In this document: piece after piece, positions 35,046-42,668 of the stretch
Position numbering within the stretch: the stretch's first letter is position 1
Layout: each line of letters begins with the position of its first letter
Source of the DNA: PCC-9228 sp964477525
GTDB lineage: Bacteria > Cyanobacteriota > Cyanobacteriia > Cyanobacteriales > PCC-9228
Assembly (NCBI GenBank): GCA_964477525.1
Contig: CAYZHY010000010.1
Coordinates: 1 to 51,879 of the forward strand
DNA: 51,879 bases
Direction: 5' to 3'
Made by a program: the position numbers and the translations under genes
The notes under the pieces: generated by a model
What the model was told of the DNA's origin: nothing
Seen by the model: only the letters and a program-made list of their open reading frames with translations
Databases searched by the model: none

Positions 35046-36404
35046 TTAACTAGGATTGGCGATCGCGCCCATAAATAAAATGGTACCGGAACGATTGTCG
35101 CGAATGGCCAGGAAAAAGGGTCGGTTTACTTCCATATCAAAGGTATCTACGGCTACGCTGGTGGTACCTACCCGAACGGAAGTAGCCCCGGCAGCTTCGG
35201 TTCCCTCTTCGTTGACTTCTAGAAAGGTTTTGTGTTGGATGCGATCGAGAAATACTTGAGGTTCGCGATCGCGTATGGCCGTAAAGTTGGCGTTGGCTGG
35301 ATCGAAGGCTACTTCCATGCCCATGTTGGCTAAGATTTCAGTTAGAGAAATTTCGTATTCTACCTGCAGTTTGGGAAGCGCAATCGAACCCGACAATAGA
35401 CGAAATTTTTGCATCCAATTTTGCCAGTTTTCGGGAGTTATTTGTTGGTAAAAATCGGATAAAGAAATATTGGATTTGGGCAGGAAAACATACAAACTTA
35501 AATTTTGTGGTTTTCCTGGTTTTCCGTAGGGCAAGCTAATAGCTTGAAATAGGTCGTTTTCGTAGTAGGGAAAACTTTCGTTTTGCGATATAAAAGGATG
35601 GGAAATGGTTTCGCCGTTGGATAGGTAAAAATCTCGATTTTGCGTGTTTTCTGGGTCAAACGGATATGCCCACAAGCCTTTAAAATAAATGGCGTTAGCC
35701 AGGAAAGCGACGGTATTGGCAGGGAGTTCGCTGGTAATTTGTTCGATCTTGCCGTTGGTATTTTCTGCCACCCAATTGTTAATCGTTGCGATCGCTTGGG
35801 GGGTAGCAAAATTTAATTCGTCCACCTCGGCTTGATAAATATTGCGAACGATTTTTACAAAAGAAGGATTGACCGCTGGTGTAGAAGAATTGGTGGATGC
35901 CACCCACAAAGCATTGGCCATATCTAGTTGAATTTCAGGGCTAGGATCGCTGAGAAATTCCGCCAAAGCCGCCATGGCTTCCCGTCTGGTTTCGGTGGGT
36001 AAATTCTGTACCGCGAGGGTTTGCGCGATCGCTTGTTTGGTTTGACCTTTTGCCCCTTCTAGGGTCATTTGCAAAGCTGTGGTGATGCTAGTGGGAGAAA
36101 TAAAAATATTTTCCTGGGGCGAGGTAGTGCGAATTTGGGACAATAATTGCCAGCCAAAGCGATGGTTGGCATCCACCAGTTGGGGATCGATGGCTGGTGC
36201 CTCGTTGGTTGCTTCGGGAGAAGGCGATGGGGAAGGCGTCATTGGCGTTGTTTGTACGGGAGAAGAATTTTCCGAACTGTTCGTCGAAAGCCATTTGGGA
36301 AATTGCCCCACCGCAGCAATGCCAAGAAATACCGCCAAACCAATCCCCAGCGCGATCGCCATCGATCTCCATTTATGGGAAATCTTTCTCAATAGACGTT
36401 GCAT
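35046..36404 (-). CDS. Membrane-anchored serpin-family protease inhibitor
   Basis: A 452-residue serpin. Residues about 14-36 are a hydrophobic anchor (AIALGIGLAVFLGIAAVG), followed by a Ser/Pro/Thr linker, so the inhibitor domain should lie outside the plasma membrane. The serpin core runs from residue 80 (FGWQLLSQI, NIFISPTSITTALQMTLEGA) to the end. The reactive-centre hinge is EEGTEAAGATSVRVGTTSVA: Gly401 (P15), Thr402 (P14), small residues up to P8, as in inhibitory serpins. By counting, P1 falls at about Thr415 with Ser416 as P1', which would favour elastase- or subtilisin-like targets; this is approximate. Its target protease is unknown. It is a single gene. Confidence 0.93.
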   Translation of the reverse strand: MQRLLRKISHKWRSMAIALGIGLAVFLGIAAVGQFPKWLSTNSSENSSPVQTTPMTPSPSPSPEATNEAPAIDPQLVDANHRFGWQLLSQIRTTSPQENIFISPTSITTALQMTLEGAKGQTKQAIAQTLAVQNLPTETRREAMAALAEFLSDPSPEIQLDMANALWVASTNSSTPAVNPSFVKIVRNIYQAEVDELNFATPQAIATINNWVAENTNGKIEQITSELPANTVAFLANAIYFKGLWAYPFDPENTQNRDFYLSNGETISHPFISQNESFPYYENDLFQAISLPYGKPGKPQNLSLYVFLPKSNISLSDFYQQITPENWQNWMQKFRLLSGSIALPKLQVEYEISLTEILANMGMEVAFDPANANFTAIRDREPQVFLDRIQHKTFLEVNEEGTEAAGATSVRVGTTSVAVDTFDMEVNRPFFLAIRDNRSGTILFMGAIANPS

Positions 36405-36447
36405 AGTACGTGCGCATAGCAGTGAATAGAGAATTGTCGAGAAACAA

Positions 36448-37338
36448 TTAGGTAGCAGTTGCTTCAGTGGTTTCCTGGTAAACCGGCGTACTCGGGGAAA
36501 CCGTTGTTTGGTCGGGAACCAACGTTACCACAGTTACTTCTGGCGGACAGCGAAAACGACCGGGGCGATAGCTGCCCAATCCGCGATTGACATACAGCCA
36601 ATTTTGGTTGACCTGATGCAATCCTTCCGACCACTCCCAGCGATCGACCACTTTGTAACAATCGCTCATGCCGGGAATCCAAGGTCGTAGTGGTTTGGGC
36701 GCGATCTTGCGTAACGGGTTCAACCAAGCAAACAAAGGACCAACTTTGGGCAAAACAATTTGACCGCCGTGGGTATGACCGGACAGTTGCAAATCGACCC
36801 GCCATTTTTTTAGGATAGCGGCCGTATCGGGATTGTGGGAAAGGACCACGCGCGCAGTGGTGTCTGGAATTTGGTCAAATACAGGATTGGGTTTAAACTC
36901 TCCCGACCAGAAATCCGCCAATCCCACCAAAGCCAAATCCGGTCCCAACGGATAAACCACTTGATTCCACAAAACTTGGATGCCTACCTTAACCAAAGCG
37001 TCGGTAATTTCCGTGCGGGAATGGGGATAGTAAATATCGTGATTGCCTAAAATCGCATAGGTACCCCATCGCGTTTGTAAATTTTCGAGATGTCTGGCTA
37101 GTTGGTGAATGGGATCGGGATCGGTGGTAACGTAGTCCCCGGTCAGAACTGCAATATCGGGTTCGGAGGCATTGCAAGCCTCAATAGCCTCAATCAAAAG
37201 AGCATCATCCAAACAGCGACCGTCGTAGTGCAAATCCGATAGCTGTACGAAAGTAGTACCTGCTACCGATGCCGGCAAATCGGCGATCGCGATTTCTAAG
37301 GAATCCACTTTTAATGGTTCGGAAAGGAATCTAGGCAT
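36448..37338 (-). CDS. Calcineurin-like metallophosphoesterase (YaeI/UDP-diacyl-GlcN type)
   Basis: A 296-residue enzyme with the full metallophosphoesterase motif set: QLSDLHYDG (D-x-H), VLTGDYV (GD), LGNHDIYY (GNHD), LSHNPD (H) and LSGHTHGGQIVLP (GHTH). The fold and length resemble bacterial YaeI-like phosphodiesterases, but the usual N-terminal anchor is missing and the first residues already lead into the core, so it may be soluble. The substrate is unknown. Its start lies just before the gap at 37394. A leader of at least 55 bases precedes it. Confidence 0.92.
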   Translation of the reverse strand: MPRFLSEPLKVDSLEIAIADLPASVAGTTFVQLSDLHYDGRCLDDALLIEAIEACNASEPDIAVLTGDYVTTDPDPIHQLARHLENLQTRWGTYAILGNHDIYYPHSRTEITDALVKVGIQVLWNQVVYPLGPDLALVGLADFWSGEFKPNPVFDQIPDTTARVVLSHNPDTAAILKKWRVDLQLSGHTHGGQIVLPKVGPLFAWLNPLRKIAPKPLRPWIPGMSDCYKVVDRWEWSEGLHQVNQNWLYVNRGLGSYRPGRFRCPPEVTVVTLVPDQTTVSPSTPVYQETTEATAT

Positions 37339-37393
37339 AATGAAAGATCGAAACCGGTCAACAAGAGTTGGAATTGAGAGACAATGTCAGGCT
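37339..37393. repeat. 55-base direct repeat, copy 1 (left of gap)
   Basis: This 55-base segment is identical, base for base, to 37494-37548 on the other side of the N run. It ends exactly at the first N. Identity without a single difference over exactly 55 bases is what an unmerged assembly-graph overlap gives. Confidence 0.9.
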
Positions 37394-37493
37394 NNNNNNN
37401 NNNNNNNNNNNNNNNNNNNNNNNNNNNNNNNNNNNNNNNNNNNNNNNNNNNNNNNNNNNNNNNNNNNNNNNNNNNNNNNNNNNNNNNNNNNNN
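37394..37493. other. Assembly gap of 100 N
   Basis: A run of exactly 100 unknown bases, the usual placeholder for a gap of unspecified length. Its flanks are identical 55-base sequences, so the true gap may be absent or negative. It lies between the metallophosphoesterase start and mutS2, so neither coding region is visibly cut. Confidence 0.98.
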
Positions 37494-37548
37494 AATGAAA
37501 GATCGAAACCGGTCAACAAGAGTTGGAATTGAGAGACAATGTCAGGCT
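37494..37548. repeat. 55-base direct repeat, copy 2 (right of gap)
   Basis: Identical to 37339-37393 and starting exactly at the first base after the N run. Unique sequence resumes with TGAAGATAGCAATAGC. See the gap entry. Confidence 0.9.
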
Positions 37549-37727
37549 TGAAGATAGCAATAGCTACCGATCGCTAAGATAGAAAAAAAATTAGATACGG
37601 TTGTGGAATCGCTGCAGCCAGACAGAATTTCAGACCTACTCCATGGGTCTTCAGCACGACGATCCATGACGAATGTACGAGATAGCACTACAATTCTATC
37701 TAAACCCTAGTCGTAGCAATTTTCACC

Positions 37728-40184
37728 TTGGCATTGTACAACGCCCCAGCCGAAACCTTAGAACTTTTGGAATGGTCGCGTCTGTGCCAGCATTTGGCCA
37801 CCTTCGCAGCGACCAAACTAGGCGCGATCGCGGCGCGCCAGTTACAAATTCCCCAAACCAAAGAACAATCGCAGCATCTTTTGGCACAAACCAAAGAAGC
37901 CAGCGACATCGAACGCCTGTTGCCCAACGGACTCCAGATGGATGGCATTACCGATGTGGGAGATGCCATCGAACGGGTCCAATGGCAAGGAATTTTATCG
38001 GCAGAAGAACTCTATGCCATCGCCAATACCCTAGCTGGTGCGCGGAATTTGCGGCGGACCATTGACGCGATCGGTGCTTCAGACGGTACGGGAGTAGGAA
38101 CCGAAAACGACCGACCCGTGGTTTTGCAGCAGGTGGTTTCCCAACTGCGGACCTATCCGGAAATCGAACAAAAAATTCGCCACTGCATCGAGGAAGGGGG
38201 TCAAGTTGCCGATCGCGCCAGTTCCCGTTTGGGCGGCCTTCGCCAAAAACAGCGACAGTTGCGGCAAGAAATCGAACAAAAATTGCGGCGCATCATGCAG
38301 CGCCAAGCTTCCGCCGTTCAGGAACAATATATTACCCAACGCGGCGATCGCTACGTCCTGCCGGTGAAAGCGACCCACAAAGAAGCCATTTCTGGCATCG
38401 TTCACGATACCTCGACCACGGGGGCAACGCTTTATGTAGAACCCCATGCTGTTGTGGATACCAACAACCAGGTGCGAGAAGTCGCCAAACAAGAAGAAGC
38501 GGAAATTGAAAAGATTCTCAGCCAGTTAAGCGATCGCATTCGAGAAATCGCGGAAGATGTCGAACGGTTGTTGGCGATTGTCACTGAAGTAGATCTGGCT
38601 TATGCCAAGGCGCGTTACAGTATTTGGTTGGAAGCCAATCCCCCGCAATTCGCCGATCGCGAAGCCGAAACGCAGGTAAAATTGCGCAAGCTACGCCATC
38701 CCTTGTTGGTTTGGCAGCAATACCACGAACAGGGTCCGGCAGTAGTTCCGGTGGACGTACAGGTGCGATCGCCGGTTTGTAGCGTGGTGATTACCGGACC
38801 CAATACCGGCGGCAAAACCGTCACCCTCAAAAGTATGGGATTGGCAGCGTTGATGGCGAAATGCGGTTTGTTTGTTCCCGCCCGAGACCCGGCTGTCGTG
38901 CCTTGGTTCGACTTGGTTTTGGCAGATATCGGCGACGAACAATCTTTGGAACAAAGCTTGTCGACATTTTCCGGTCACGTCCGCCGCATTGCCGAAATTT
39001 TCGATACCATGACCCAGGATTCGCTCGTTTTGCTGGATGAAGTGGGTGCTGGTACCGACCCGACCGAAGGCAGCGCCCTGGCAACAGCGTTGTTGAAGCA
39101 TCTGGCCAATACCGTTCATTTGAGCATTGCGACGACCCACTTTGGGGAACTCAAAACCCTGAAATACCAAGACGAACGCTTTGAAAATGCTTCGGTGGAA
39201 TTTGACGAGGAAACCCTCTCGCCTACCTTCCGTCTCCTTTGGGGCATTCCCGGGCGCAGCATGGCACTGACTATTGCCCGTCGTTTGGGATTGCAGGGAT
39301 CGGTGGTAGACGAAGCGAAAAATTTGGTGGGCGCTGGTACGGCTTCCGAAAACATGAACCAGGTGTTAGAAGAAATGGAAAAACAGCGCGCCGAACAGGA
39401 GACCAAAGCCGCCGAAGCTGCTGAAATGGTTCGCCGCGCCGAAAATTTGCACGAAGAAGTCAGCCGCAAAGCCCAAGACCTGCGGGAACGGGAGTCCGCC
39501 TTGCGGCAAGACGCTGAAGCTGCGATCGCGCAAACCGTGGCCGATGCCAAGGAAGAAATTGCCAAGGTGATTCGCGAGTTGCAGCAAGGATCTGCCAAAA
39601 CCAAAGGGCAACAAGCCCAAAAGGCAACGGAAGCGATCGATCGCATCGCTGCCAAACACCTTTCCAGCAAACCGGCGAAAAAACCAGCAGGATTTCAGCC
39701 GAAACCGGGGATGAAAGTCCGCATTCCCACTGGACAAACCTGCGAAATTATGAAGGTCGAACCGGAAGAAGAGCAAGTTACGGTACGTTTTGGCATGATG
39801 AAACTAACGGTATCGATGGACGAAATCGAATCGTTGGAAGGAGAAAAAGTCGCCAAACCGGAACCATCCCCCAGCAAATCCATCTCTTCTCGCGCGGGTT
39901 CTGGTAAAACCGAAACCAAATCTGCCAGTTCCCAACCCCACGTACGTACCGAATCCAATACCCTAGATTTGCGAGGTCGTCGGGTGGAAGAAGCGACCAT
40001 CGAAATAGACCGAGAACTAGCCAAACGTAGCGGTGGCGCGTTGTGGATTATTCACGGCAAAGGCACTGGCAAACTTCGCGCTGGCGTTCGCGACTTTTTG
40101 AAACAGCATTCCCAAATTGAAAGCTACGAACATGCTTCCGATTCGGAAGGCGGCATTGGCGTAACCATCGCCTATCTAAAATGA
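37728..40184 (+). CDS. mutS2: Endonuclease MutS2
   Basis: An 818-residue MutS2 protein; the family acts in suppressing recombination and, in some bacteria, in splitting collided ribosomes. The N-terminal part has LELLEWSRLCQHLATFAATK; the core has the Walker A GPNTGGKT (about residues 356-363) and Walker B LVLLDEVGAGTDPTEG; a charged coiled coil follows; and the C-terminal Smr nuclease domain begins near residue 742 with NTLDLRGRRVEEA and ends HGKGTGKLRAGVRDFLKQH. There is no ATG near the start: the frame is closed by TAG at 37713, leaving TTG at 37728 or 37734, both without a clear ribosome-binding site. Family members begin close to ETLELLEW, so the start should be here. Confidence 0.95.
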   Translation: MALYNAPAETLELLEWSRLCQHLATFAATKLGAIAARQLQIPQTKEQSQHLLAQTKEASDIERLLPNGLQMDGITDVGDAIERVQWQGILSAEELYAIANTLAGARNLRRTIDAIGASDGTGVGTENDRPVVLQQVVSQLRTYPEIEQKIRHCIEEGGQVADRASSRLGGLRQKQRQLRQEIEQKLRRIMQRQASAVQEQYITQRGDRYVLPVKATHKEAISGIVHDTSTTGATLYVEPHAVVDTNNQVREVAKQEEAEIEKILSQLSDRIREIAEDVERLLAIVTEVDLAYAKARYSIWLEANPPQFADREAETQVKLRKLRHPLLVWQQYHEQGPAVVPVDVQVRSPVCSVVITGPNTGGKTVTLKSMGLAALMAKCGLFVPARDPAVVPWFDLVLADIGDEQSLEQSLSTFSGHVRRIAEIFDTMTQDSLVLLDEVGAGTDPTEGSALATALLKHLANTVHLSIATTHFGELKTLKYQDERFENASVEFDEETLSPTFRLLWGIPGRSMALTIARRLGLQGSVVDEAKNLVGAGTASENMNQVLEEMEKQRAEQETKAAEAAEMVRRAENLHEEVSRKAQDLRERESALRQDAEAAIAQTVADAKEEIAKVIRELQQGSAKTKGQQAQKATEAIDRIAAKHLSSKPAKKPAGFQPKPGMKVRIPTGQTCEIMKVEPEEEQVTVRFGMMKLTVSMDEIESLEGEKVAKPEPSPSKSISSRAGSGKTETKSASSQPHVRTESNTLDLRGRRVEEATIEIDRELAKRSGGALWIIHGKGTGKLRAGVRDFLKQHSQIESYEHASDSEGGIGVTIAYLK

Positions 40185-40300
40185 TCGAGATGGATGGGTG
40201 TGGCAGTAACCCCAAGACGCTATGCTGGTGACAACTTCGATCGTTCGACTTATACATTTCCACTGGCCATTCCGGCAATCGTTTATCCCTTTTGGATACC

Positions 40301-40996
40301 ATGCAGCCTCAAGCCACTTCTGAAAAAAGCCATTCTCCCGAGGAGAAGGTTCGCAATCGCTTAAATTCTAAAAAGACAGTCAAAACCGAAGCGATTTTAG
40401 ATGCTAGCAACGACCAAAAGCTGCCCCTGCCCAAAAAATCGCATAGGTCCTTAACCTGGGATAACATGAAGGCGCAGCTCGATTTGTTGCTGCTAGCCTT
40501 AGAATCCCTAACTAGCATTCGTTCCGAGGAAATTCTAGAAGCAGCCACAGCGCTAAACTTAGATGAATTGCTAGCCAACCGGGTGGTTTTGTGGCGGTTG
40601 CGCCAGTCTAGCCCCTTACGTCAGGGCAAGGGAGGGCGCAAAAAACTGGATGTCGAGGAAGCCCGGTCGTTGGTGTTAATTGTTTGCCATTTAGCGAAAA
40701 ATCATACCGATGCCATTCGCCAAGCCGTGACCCTGTTGCAACAAGCAGCCACAGAACAAAAACCGCCCCACCAATACCAAATTTTGGGAGATTATCTCGA
40801 CGCTTTTACCAACAGCTACCAAGAACGCATGCAAGATAATGATGGTGTCTCCGAAACCGGTCCTCCGGGCCATTACACGGGGGATTCTCTGGAACAGTTA
40901 GGTCTAAAATTATTAGTAGATTTATTATTTTACAGCACCCCAAACGGGCACCGTCGCCTCTGGTTAAATTTGCTCGATCGCTCTTTGGGAGAATAA
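40301..40996 (+). CDS. DUF3038 family protein
   Basis: A 231-residue cyanobacterial protein of the DUF3038 family. After a polar, Lys-rich N-terminus, residues 50-140 have the typical LDLLLLALESLTSI, RSEEILEAATALNL and NRVVLWRLRQSSPLR pattern; the DLLFYST / RRLWLNLLD motif comes near the end. No membrane segment is evident. Function is unknown. The ATG at 40301 is preferred over a TTG three codons upstream. It is followed 93 bases later by a DUF4335 gene, a pair I recall as conserved in cyanobacteria. Confidence 0.82.
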   Translation: MQPQATSEKSHSPEEKVRNRLNSKKTVKTEAILDASNDQKLPLPKKSHRSLTWDNMKAQLDLLLLALESLTSIRSEEILEAATALNLDELLANRVVLWRLRQSSPLRQGKGGRKKLDVEEARSLVLIVCHLAKNHTDAIRQAVTLLQQAATEQKPPHQYQILGDYLDAFTNSYQERMQDNDGVSETGPPGHYTGDSLEQLGLKLLVDLLFYSTPNGHRRLWLNLLDRSLGE

Positions 40997-41030
40997 GCAT
41001 GGGCGCATAGAAAAATTTATAAACTTCTAT

Positions 41031-41071
41031 CTCCCCCCTGTTCCCCTGTTCCCCCTCTTCCCCTGTTCCCT
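41031..41071. repeat. C-rich (pyrimidine) tract between DUF3038 and DUF4335 genes
   Basis: About 41 bases made almost entirely of CCCCTGTTCC- and CCCCTCTTCC-like units on the plus strand, i.e. G/A-rich on the minus strand. It separates two genes that are normally adjacent. It is imperfect, with a period of about eight to ten bases. Confidence 0.7.
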
Positions 41072-41089
41072 ATTTTCGTTTGGCTAAAA

Positions 41090-42637
41090 ATGAGCAACCA
41101 TCCCTGGCGCAGTTACAATTCACCTACTTGTACCCTAGAACTTTTCCATAAAATTCCTCAATGGCCCATGGGGAATATAGACCGGTCAAATCGGCATTTT
41201 CGATTGCGATTGCTGGCAGAAGATGCAGCGAGTACGAATAACACTGCCGAAACAAGCGAATCCGAGGCAGAAAACATTTGGGAGATTAATGGTAATTTCC
41301 AGCAATTAGAAGCCTTGCGCCAAGCTACCAATACCTACCTGCAAGGTTTGCTCAAAACGACTCCCCAATCGTACAATGCCACTCTTTTGGCTGGGGTAAC
41401 CACCACTACAACTTCCCAAGAAACCACTGCTACGACCACCGACCAATCCCAAACCCCTTCACCAACAACCACATCCAGTTCTACCCCGACCACCGTTCAA
41501 CCCTCGCCTGCTGGCGACAATATTTATTTAGAATCTCAAACTGGTTTGCGCCACCTACTACACTTGGGAACGTTGGCAACAGAAACTACTGGAGAAAGTA
41601 TTTCCCTCAGTACCCTGCAACTGTTCGATTTGGCGGCAGCTTGCGATCGCTATGCCAGCGACAAACAGCAACGCGCCCAAATTCCTATCCATCCTACCAA
41701 TCTCAAAGCTGTCCCGCAGTGGGCCAAAATGGCGGCCTTGTTGGTGGTAACGGCAGGGGCAACAGTAGCGGTCATGGAAACTTTGGAACGTCGGTCTCAA
41801 CCTTCTGGTGAGGTGGCATCAACGCCAGAGAAAACAGCAGTTTCACCCAATCCTACGGAACCATCGCCTATACCAAGTTTTCCTTCCAACATCGAGGAAG
41901 TGCCTTTACCGCCAGACCAAGAACTACCTTCGAGGCAACAACAATCCTCGCCAGAAGCAACTTCTTCCCCTTCCCCTTCTCCCGCCACCAACAACACCTC
42001 TGAAACAGACGATAGTTCAACACCGCCGCCACCACCACCGGAAGCAAGGTCTACCCTACCGCCGCCAAGAACCGGTAACGACCAATCGCCATCGAGAGAT
42101 GTTCCCACAACGTCTATTTCGTCGTTACCCAACAATACGACCAATCGCCGTTCCCAACCGAGACCAACGCCGAATGCCAATCGTTCGCCGATGTCAACGC
42201 CTACTCCCTCGGCAACTTCGGGAAACACCCTTCAGGAGGAACCGGAAAACCAGCAAAATGAGGTTACGACCAACGGCGATAGTTCTCAAACAGCGTTAGC
42301 GCCATCGACCGATGCCTCTGGAGAAGGAACGACCAACGAACAAACTTCGGCCAAAACGGCTAATCTAGCGCAAGTTCGCGAGGCGCAAGAATACTTCCAA
42401 TCGCAATGGCAAGGCAATTCGGATTTAGAAGAAAGGTTGCAGTATAGCGTATTGTTAAACCCTGACGGTACGGTGAAATACATTCGACCTATGAACGATA
42501 TCTCCGGTCGGTATATCGATCGCACGGGGATGCCTTTAATGGGGGAATCCTTGGTATCGCCCTTACCTTCTGGGGAAAAAATAAGAATTCGCGTCGTTTT
42601 AGAACCAGATGGTGAGGTCAAAGCATTTTCCGAGTAA
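41090..42637 (+). CDS. DUF4335 family protein with Pro/Thr/Ser-rich linker
   Basis: A 515-residue protein. The N-terminal domain (residues 1-105, YNSPTCTLELFHKIPQWPMG, HFRLRLLAED, LEALRQATNTYLQGLL) matches DUF4335, the usual partner of DUF3038. A Thr/Ser linker and a helical segment come next, then one transmembrane helix (WAKMAALLVVTAGATVAVM, about 210-228), and a very long Pro/Ser/Thr-rich stretch (240-420) that is probably outside the membrane. The last 90 residues (VREAQEYFQSQWQ to VLEPDGEVKAF) form a conserved, ordered C-terminal domain. It has no signal peptide, so it is a type II or internal-anchor membrane protein. Function unknown. Confidence 0.8.
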   Translation: MSNHPWRSYNSPTCTLELFHKIPQWPMGNIDRSNRHFRLRLLAEDAASTNNTAETSESEAENIWEINGNFQQLEALRQATNTYLQGLLKTTPQSYNATLLAGVTTTTTSQETTATTTDQSQTPSPTTTSSSTPTTVQPSPAGDNIYLESQTGLRHLLHLGTLATETTGESISLSTLQLFDLAAACDRYASDKQQRAQIPIHPTNLKAVPQWAKMAALLVVTAGATVAVMETLERRSQPSGEVASTPEKTAVSPNPTEPSPIPSFPSNIEEVPLPPDQELPSRQQQSSPEATSSPSPSPATNNTSETDDSSTPPPPPPEARSTLPPPRTGNDQSPSRDVPTTSISSLPNNTTNRRSQPRPTPNANRSPMSTPTPSATSGNTLQEEPENQQNEVTTNGDSSQTALAPSTDASGEGTTNEQTSAKTANLAQVREAQEYFQSQWQGNSDLEERLQYSVLLNPDGTVKYIRPMNDISGRYIDRTGMPLMGESLVSPLPSGEKIRIRVVLEPDGEVKAFSE

Positions 42638-42668
42638 AAATTGCATGGCTGCAGTAAAGGATAAAAAC

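Noticed and set aside
37339..37548. Direct repeats of an integrated element or attachment sites
   Set aside because: The copies are exactly 55 bases, perfectly identical and abut the N run on both sides, which fits an assembly overlap; no integrase or transposase is present.
37673..38065. Plus-strand open frame with an ATG before mutS2
   Set aside because: It is in another frame from mutS2 and overlaps its conserved N-terminus; it lacks family features.
39116..39670. Minus-strand open frame of 184 codons
   Set aside because: Antisense to the mutS2 coiled coil; Ser/Cys/Ala-rich shadow with no motif.
41797..42228. Minus-strand Gly/Val/Glu-rich open frame
   Set aside because: Antisense to the Pro/Ser/Thr-rich linker of the DUF4335 protein; its composition is a by-product.
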